Part shown: piece by piece, positions 5,177 to 9,628 of the stretch | Position numbering within the stretch: the stretch's first letter is position 1 | How the letters are laid out: every line of letters begins with the position of its first letter | NCBI GenBank assembly: GCA_021799325.1 | Contig: JAJZAS010000044.1 | Location: 1-9,628, forward strand | DNA: 9,628 bases | Direction of reading: 5' to 3' | Source of the DNA: Bacillota bacterium | GTDB lineage: Bacteria; Bacillota; Bacilli; Alicyclobacillales; SLC66 | The notes under the pieces: generated by a model | Seen by the model: the letters and a program-made list of their open reading frames with translations, nothing else | Told to the model about the DNA's origin: nothing | The model's database searches: none | Made by a program: the position numbers and the translations under genes

Positions 5177-7456
5177 TTACATCAACCTCGCGGTCGCGAC
5201 CGCGATTTGTCCAAGCGCCAGTCCCCCGTCATTGGCAGGATACTTGGCTGGTGTATACACCTCTAATCCCCTGCGCTTCATCTCCTGAATAAATGCACGC
5301 AACAAGACCGCATTCATCCACACCCCACCGCTGACAACGACATCACGGTAACCTGTATCCTCACTTATTTTTACCGTGAGCTGCACCAGACCGTTGATGA
5401 TCGCTTGATGCCATTTGGTCGACAATTCATCTGGTTTGCGGTGGTTCTTGATATCCACTAGCAGCTCTCGAAGCAAAGTACCGATATGCAATTCATAAAC
5501 AGTTCCGCGCTGCGATACTGGAAAGTCATATGTAAAATCATTTTGCATACTGGACGCATCGACTATCGACTCCAAACGCATCGGCAACTCACCTTCAAAG
5601 CTTGACTTACCATGATCCAATATAAGTGAGCCGGCAACATCAAAAAGGCGGCCCATGCTGGTGGTGGTAAATCCTTTGTATTTACTGTGCTGAACGGCTT
5701 TCATCATGCGCAGTGACTGGCGCTCCAGCTGCAATTTGGCTGTCACTAAGTCACCGAATTCCTCCCATAGTCCCCATTCACTCAGATAACTGTACACGAG
5801 GCGCCACGGTTCGCGCACCGCCTGATCCCCTGAAATATACCTTGTTGGGGCAAGATGTCCCAATCGCACATAATCCTGCAAGTCTCCGACAAGCACTTCG
5901 CCGCCCCACCATTCTCCATTGTCACCGTACCCCGTCCCATCAAGCATCACGCCAATCACGGGATGTGTGATGTCATGCTCCAGCATGACGGATGCCATAT
6001 GAGCGTGATGATGCTGCACCGCGATTTTCGGTTCAGGCCTAGACATGGCAAATTGAGTGCTAAAATATCCGGGATGCAGATCATGAACGATCACTTCTAG
6101 TTCTCGGTGAAGCATCTCTGTGTACCACTTTACTTCCTTGACAAATAGCGATTGCGTCCGCTCGTTTTCTAGGTCTCCTAAGTACGGCCCCACCCAGGCC
6201 ATTCCCGAATGGGCCACGGCAAAAGAGTTTTTCAAGTCGCCTCCTGCAGCGAGCATAACAGGCATCGAACGAGCGGCTTGCCAGCGGATTTTTTCTCCAC
6301 CAGGGACATAACCTCTAGATCTTCGAATCAATTGAAAAGGTGCTGAGGCACGCAGGACGGAATCATCTACCGGCCGTAAAATCTCACGGTGGTGAACGAG
6401 AAACGCATCCACCACACTCCCCAACCGATCGAGGCCATCCTGAATCGTATAGGCTAGTGGATCACCGCTAATGTTGCCGCTCGTCATCACGAGCGCATTT
6501 AAATCATCATCGAGCAGCAACTCATGCAGCCCAGTATAAGGGAGAAATACTCCAATCTCCGATAAGTGGGGCGCTACTTCCGGTGCAAGTGCAAACGTAT
6601 CAGACTTTTTTAGTAGCACAATGGGCCGTATGGGAGAATCGAGAAAGTCCCACTCCAATTTCGAGACGATCGCATGATTTTTGATCACAGACTTTCGCAT
6701 CATCACCGCAAACGGCTTGCTAGGTCGAATTTTATTCATACGCAAACGGGCCACTGCTTCGTTATTTCGTGCATCCACCGCGATGTGAAATCCCCCGATT
6801 CCGAGGATTGCCACGATTTTTCCCTGGCGGAGTGCGTTTTTCGCTAGTTCTAGTGCGCTTTCACCGTGTTCTTTAATCCCGGTATCATCCAAAAAAGTAA
6901 GTATGGGCCCGCAATCCGTGCAGGCAGTGGCCTGCGCGTGATAGCGTCTTGAGGTGAGTTGCTGATACTCTTTTTCGCAAGAATCGCACAATGGAAACTT
7001 ATCCATGGTGGTCGTTTGGCGATCAAATGGCAAGGATCTTGTGATCGTATAACGAGGTCCGCAATTGGTGCAGGAAATAAACGGGTAACGATAATACCTG
7101 CTTTTCGGATCGTGCAACTCGTCCGTACATTCCTGACAAATTCCAAGGTCAGAGGGAATGCTAAAATGACTCGTCGCCTTCGACTCGGATGGTGCGATGT
7201 GAAATCCATCATAAAAATGATTATCCGGTGACACAGGTATCATCTCGTTAATTAAGGCGGCAGGTGGTACATGATGTTCCAGTTTCTTTACAAATTCGTC
7301 CAGCACTTCCTCCAACCCTTGCAGTTCAATGTGGACGAAATCACCTTCATTGCGAACAAACCCGTGTACCGCAAGGTCTATGGCAAGACGATGGACATAG
7401 GGGCGAAACCCTACGCCTTGGACAATGCCATACACTTGATATGCACGTTTTGCCAA
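5177..7456 (-). CDS. hypF: HypF, carbamoyltransferase of [NiFe]-hydrogenase maturation
   Basis: Uses carbamoyl phosphate and ATP to make carbamoyl-adenylate and transfers the carbamoyl group to the C-terminal cysteine of HypE, the first step toward the cyanide ligands of the NiFe site. At 759 residues it is full length with all domains: acylphosphatase-like (1-90, GIVQGVGFRP at 10-19), two zinc fingers with canonical C-x2-C-x18-C-x2-C-x24-C-x2-C-x18-C-x2-C spacing (C107, C110, C129, C132, C157, C160, C179, C182), a YrdC-like domain (about 200-385, with KPFAVMMR and TSGN) and a Kae1-like domain (about 397-759, with QHHHAHMASVMLEH at 481-494, VSGGVWMN and NDGGLALGQ). The start is TTG at 7456, with GGGGGAAG four bases upstream. 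It begins 33 bases after hypB and is followed 15 bases later by the nickel permease gene. Confidence 0.97.
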   Translation of the reverse strand: MAKRAYQVYGIVQGVGFRPYVHRLAIDLAVHGFVRNEGDFVHIELQGLEEVLDEFVKKLEHHVPPAALINEMIPVSPDNHFYDGFHIAPSESKATSHFSIPSDLGICQECTDELHDPKSRYYRYPFISCTNCGPRYTITRSLPFDRQTTTMDKFPLCDSCEKEYQQLTSRRYHAQATACTDCGPILTFLDDTGIKEHGESALELAKNALRQGKIVAILGIGGFHIAVDARNNEAVARLRMNKIRPSKPFAVMMRKSVIKNHAIVSKLEWDFLDSPIRPIVLLKKSDTFALAPEVAPHLSEIGVFLPYTGLHELLLDDDLNALVMTSGNISGDPLAYTIQDGLDRLGSVVDAFLVHHREILRPVDDSVLRASAPFQLIRRSRGYVPGGEKIRWQAARSMPVMLAAGGDLKNSFAVAHSGMAWVGPYLGDLENERTQSLFVKEVKWYTEMLHRELEVIVHDLHPGYFSTQFAMSRPEPKIAVQHHHAHMASVMLEHDITHPVIGVMLDGTGYGDNGEWWGGEVLVGDLQDYVRLGHLAPTRYISGDQAVREPWRLVYSYLSEWGLWEEFGDLVTAKLQLERQSLRMMKAVQHSKYKGFTTTSMGRLFDVAGSLILDHGKSSFEGELPMRLESIVDASSMQNDFTYDFPVSQRGTVYELHIGTLLRELLVDIKNHRKPDELSTKWHQAIINGLVQLTVKISEDTGYRDVVVSGGVWMNAVLLRAFIQEMKRRGLEVYTPAKYPANDGGLALGQIAVATARLM

Positions 7457-7489
7457 TTGACTTCCCCCAGCCAGTTCATAATTCGTGAA

Positions 7490-8161
7490 TTAACGCGAGA
7501 GGTTCACCTTTTTCTTTTCGTCCACCTTTTGCAAGAGCCAGTTCACCCATGCATCCATTCCCTCCCCGTTTTTTGAGGACAATTCTACCAAATGAATGTC
7601 AGGATTGATGGTATGCACGTATTCTCGTACCGCTGTCATATCGAAATCCAAGAACGGAAGTAAATCTACTTTAGTAATAACCGCCGCTTTTGCTCTACGG
7701 AAAATGCCGGGATACTTTAACGGCTTGTCTTCGCCCTCCGTCACGCTGAGCGCCACCACTTTCAAGTCTTCTCCCAAATCATAGGAGGAGGGGCAGACCA
7801 AATTTCCTACATTTTCAATGATGAGCAAATCCAGGCCGTCCGCATCCACGTCTGGCAGGTGCTTTTCAATCATGTGCGCCTCGAGGTGACAAGTACCAGA
7901 GGTGATGATCTGTTTGACAGGAAATCCGTATTTTGAAAGACGCATGGCATCATTTTCAGTCTGGATATCGCCGACAAGGATGCCCGCCTTTACTTTCCCT
8001 TGCAGTCGCTCTAAGGTTCGCTCGAGTAGCGTGGTCTTCCCAGAACCGGGCGAACTGATGATGTTGAGGACGGTGGTGCCTGATTTTTCCCACTTATCGC
8101 GGAGTACAGCTGCCAATTCATTATTCGCCTGCATCACATTTTTCTGTACTTCTACTTTCAT
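7490..8161 (-). CDS. hypB: HypB, GTPase for nickel insertion into hydrogenase
   Basis: SIMIBI-class GTPase that works with HypA to deliver nickel to the hydrogenase large subunit. From ATG at 8161 it has 223 residues. Visible motifs are the P-loop SSPGSGKTT (36-44), the G-domain metal site GTCHLEAH (C91, H92), ENVGNLVCP (116-124, with C123) and the guanine-specificity motif TKVD (163-166). The frame is open to 8215, but the residues before M19 of that longer form lie inside hypA and have no ribosome site. GGAGG nine bases before 8161 supports the short form. The protein lacks both the N-terminal CxxCGC nickel site and the histidine-rich stretch present in some HypB proteins. It overlaps hypA by 41 bases, which suggests coupled translation. 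Ureases also use related GTPases, but HypA, HypE and HypF beside it make the assignment firm. Confidence 0.96.
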   Translation of the reverse strand: MKVEVQKNVMQANNELAAVLRDKWEKSGTTVLNIISSPGSGKTTLLERTLERLQGKVKAGILVGDIQTENDAMRLSKYGFPVKQIITSGTCHLEAHMIEKHLPDVDADGLDLLIIENVGNLVCPSSYDLGEDLKVVALSVTEGEDKPLKYPGIFRRAKAAVITKVDLLPFLDFDMTAVREYVHTINPDIHLVELSSKNGEGMDAWVNWLLQKVDEKKKVNLSR

Positions 8162-8510
8162 CGATTTCAACCTCCATCTCTGCAATATAGATGCTGTCTC
8201 CCCCACGTATATCAAGGGAAGAGGAACCGCATTCCTGACAAACCGGAGCGGTCAAATCACTGATGATCACTTTTTCTCCACAACTTAGACACTCAAATTC
8301 AACCGGCACTTCCCGATAGATAAATATAGTTTCCGCTGTTAATGAATACTCTTTTTTTAATGTGTTGAGACAAAATTGAAGATTGTCTTCTTCCACTTCC
8401 ATCAAGACGCTGACGTCAATGGTAACGCTGCTGACCTTTACCGCATGAGCTTCTTTCGCCTCTAATTCCACCATTGAAACAATCTGATCCGCGATGCTGA
8501 GTTCATGCAT
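8121..8510 (-). CDS. hypA: HypA, nickel-binding hydrogenase maturation factor
   Basis: Small nickel metallochaperone that partners HypB. The product starts MHELSIAD, whose H2 is the known nickel ligand, and carries the zinc-binding pairs C74-x2-C77 and C91-x2-C94. At 129 residues it is longer than the usual 113-118; the extra stretch after AEMEVE (ending STEKCDAGE) is encoded where the gene runs 41 bases into hypB. ATG at 8510 lies two bases after the hypE stop, with AGGA about ten bases upstream inside hypE, so translation is probably coupled. The open frame extends back to 8594 but this would overlap hypE and put the nickel histidine inside the chain, so it is rejected. Confidence 0.96.
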   Translation of the reverse strand: MHELSIADQIVSMVELEAKEAHAVKVSSVTIDVSVLMEVEEDNLQFCLNTLKKEYSLTAETIFIYREVPVEFECLSCGEKVIISDLTAPVCQECGSSSLDIRGGDSIYIAEMEVEIDESRSTEKCDAGE

Positions 8511-8512
8511 GA

Positions 8513-9544
8513 TTAACAGATCCTCGGCAGTTGTTCCACGGACAACAGGTCCAGAATCCGCGAGGCGCCAAGTGGAGTGACAAGCGTGGGCCAACCTTTC
8601 AGTTCTTCCGTGATTTCGCCAATAATTCGGGCGTTTTTGCCTGCCTCCAATTGCTGAAAGCGAGTGAGTACGGTTTCTGCAACTTCCTTGGATACCACGG
8701 CTACTAGTTTCCCTTCGTTCGCTACATAAAGCGGATCAAGTCCGAGTACTTCACATAGTCCTCGCACACTTTCTGCAATCGGCACCTGCTTTTCATAGAT
8801 TCGGTAGTTTAGTTGACTCGCTTGCGCGAGTTCATAGAGCGTAGTGGCGAGCCCCCCGCGAGTCGGATCGCGCATGCAGCGGATGCCGGGGAGGTCGCGA
8901 ACCGCCAGCACCAAATCGCGAAGGTGACAGGTATCGCTGACAATATTGCTGTCAAAGTCCATCTCATAGCGGCTCGCAAGCACGCTAGCACCATGATCCC
9001 CAATGGTGCCAGAGACGATGATCTGATCCCCTGGCTTTACTTCTTGCGGGTTCCAGTTCACACCATCTGGCACACTGCCAATGCCCGTCGTCGTGATAAA
9101 AAGGCCGTCCGCCGATCCGTGTTCTACCACCTTGGTGTCCCCGGCGATCAATTGAACCTGTGCGCTTTTCGTCGCAGATGCCATCGATTCCGCAATGGTC
9201 ACCAAATGTTCAAACGGCAGCCCCTCTTCCAAAATAAAAGATACCGTCAAATAAAGTGGAGTAGCGCCACTCATCAACAAATCATTGACTGTTCCGTTAA
9301 TGGCTAGATCGCCGATGTTGCCACCAGGGAAAAAATAGGGATTGACCACAAACCCATCGGTTGAGACGGCCAACCTGCCTTTATTTACTTCAAATAAGGT
9401 GCTGTCCATCAGCGATTCGAGCATAGTATTCTTAAACCTAGGCATAAATAGTTGACTGATCAGTTCGTGCGTCAATCTGCCGCCATTGCCATGTGATAAT
9501 TGAACGCTGCCTTTCCAATCCTGATTTTGCAATGGATTATTCAC
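8513..9544 (-). CDS. hypE: HypE, thiocarbamate dehydratase of hydrogenase maturation
   Basis: PurM/AIR-synthetase-fold enzyme that dehydrates the thiocarbamate placed on its own C-terminal cysteine by HypF, using ATP, and hands the cyanide to the HypC-HypD iron centre. The product has 343 residues with HGNGG (18-22), STDGFVVNPYFFPGG (61-75), GDLAINGTVNDL (78-89), AGDTKV (134-139), MRDPTRGG (224-231) and the diagnostic C-terminal PRIC ending in C343. All elements needed for activity are present. The start is GTG at 9544, which overlaps the last eight bases of hypD; no strong Shine-Dalgarno is seen, so initiation probably depends on ribosomes finishing hypD. Its stop is followed after two bases by hypA. 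Confidence 0.97.
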   Translation of the reverse strand: MNNPLQNQDWKGSVQLSHGNGGRLTHELISQLFMPRFKNTMLESLMDSTLFEVNKGRLAVSTDGFVVNPYFFPGGNIGDLAINGTVNDLLMSGATPLYLTVSFILEEGLPFEHLVTIAESMASATKSAQVQLIAGDTKVVEHGSADGLFITTTGIGSVPDGVNWNPQEVKPGDQIIVSGTIGDHGASVLASRYEMDFDSNIVSDTCHLRDLVLAVRDLPGIRCMRDPTRGGLATTLYELAQASQLNYRIYEKQVPIAESVRGLCEVLGLDPLYVANEGKLVAVVSKEVAETVLTRFQQLEAGKNARIIGEITEELKGWPTLVTPLGASRILDLLSVEQLPRIC

Positions 9545-9628
9545 CTACAATTTTTCGGATATATTGATAGCGGTAATAGGCAGAACAGGTACCCTCACTA
9601 GACACCATGCATGTACCGATAGGATGTT
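9537..9628 (-). CDS. hypD: HypD, C-terminal end only (iron-centre assembly scaffold)
   Basis: The last 29 codons and stop are inside the window, in the frame starting at 9626. They read HPIGTCMVSSEGTCSAYYRY then QYIRKIVGE, which is the conserved C-terminal signature of HypD, with two of its conserved cysteines. HypD is a [4Fe-4S] protein that with HypC assembles the Fe(CN)2CO unit. The gene is cut by the right edge. Its stop codon overlaps the hypE GTG start by eight bases, giving gene order hypD-hypE-hypA-hypB-hypF. Confidence 0.93.
   Translation of the reverse strand, partial: HPIGTCMVSSEGTCSAYYRYQYIRKIVGE

Noticed and set aside
6850..7212. Second minus-strand open frame inside hypF
   Set aside because: It is out of frame within the zinc-finger and YrdC-linker coding region of an intact HypF.
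8162..8215. Extended N-terminus for HypB (18 more residues)
   Set aside because: It lies within hypA and lacks a ribosome site, whereas ATG at 8161 has GGAGG at a good distance; the extra residues do not resemble a HypB nickel-binding N-terminus.
8511..8594. Extended N-terminus for HypA (28 more residues) by using an upstream start
   Set aside because: HypA function needs the MHE start with H2 as nickel ligand; the extension lies inside hypE and has no reason to be translated in this frame.
8813..9307. Plus-strand open frame of 164 codons opposite hypE
   Set aside because: It is antisense to a complete HypE; the composition is that of a shadow frame rich in R, H and A, with no family match that I recognise.
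1..9628. CRISPR array, tRNA, transposase or phage-defence system
   Set aside because: No regularly spaced repeats, cloverleaf-like segments, transposase or integrase motifs or defence-protein motifs were seen on either strand.

Overview
The window reads as ordinary, gene-dense chromosome of a Gram-positive bacterium, most likely a Bacillota (Bacillus/Alicyclobacillus-like). The reasons are strong purine-rich Shine-Dalgarno sites (AAGGAG, AGGAGG, GGGGAAG), use of GTG and TTG starts beside ATG, moderate base composition judged by eye, and a SinR-like XRE regulator. The genus cannot be fixed from the sequence alone. No rRNA, tRNA, CRISPR array, insertion sequence or prophage gene was seen.

There are two minus-strand gene trains separated by one plus-strand regulator. 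Region 1 (1-3468, minus) reads, in transcription order: HAD-family phosphatase, RraA-family protein, an unrecognised 57-residue small ORF, M20 amidohydrolase, and an EamA/DMT transporter cut by the left edge. The tight spacing of the last two (11 nt, with the transporter's Shine-Dalgarno over the amidohydrolase stop codon) says they are co-transcribed. Hydrolysis of an N-acyl or amide-linked amino acid coupled to movement of the substrate or product is a plausible joint role, but the substrate is unknown.

Region 2 (3469-4156) holds a 191-bp divergent intergenic region with a perfect 6-2-6 palindrome just upstream of a consensus -10 box, then a plus-strand XRE transcription factor, then a 19-bp hairpin in the gap between two convergent genes.

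Region 3 (4157-9628, minus) is a [NiFe]-hydrogenase maturation operon: hypD (only its last 29 codons are inside the window), hypE, hypA, hypB, hypF and a HoxN/NixA-type nickel transporter. HypF and HypE make and dehydrate the thiocarbamate that becomes cyanide. HypD carries the Fe(CN)2CO unit together with HypC, which is not in view. HypA and HypB insert nickel, and the transporter supplies it. All junctions are overlapping or short. The hydrogenase structural genes and hypC are not in the window and would be expected beyond the right edge or elsewhere.

Nothing here is clearly an undescribed system. The points most worth a second look are the unrecognised small ORF inside the amidohydrolase operon, the palindrome at the regulator promoter, the 41-bp hypA/hypB overlap, and the lack of nickel-storage motifs in HypB next to a dedicated nickel permease.
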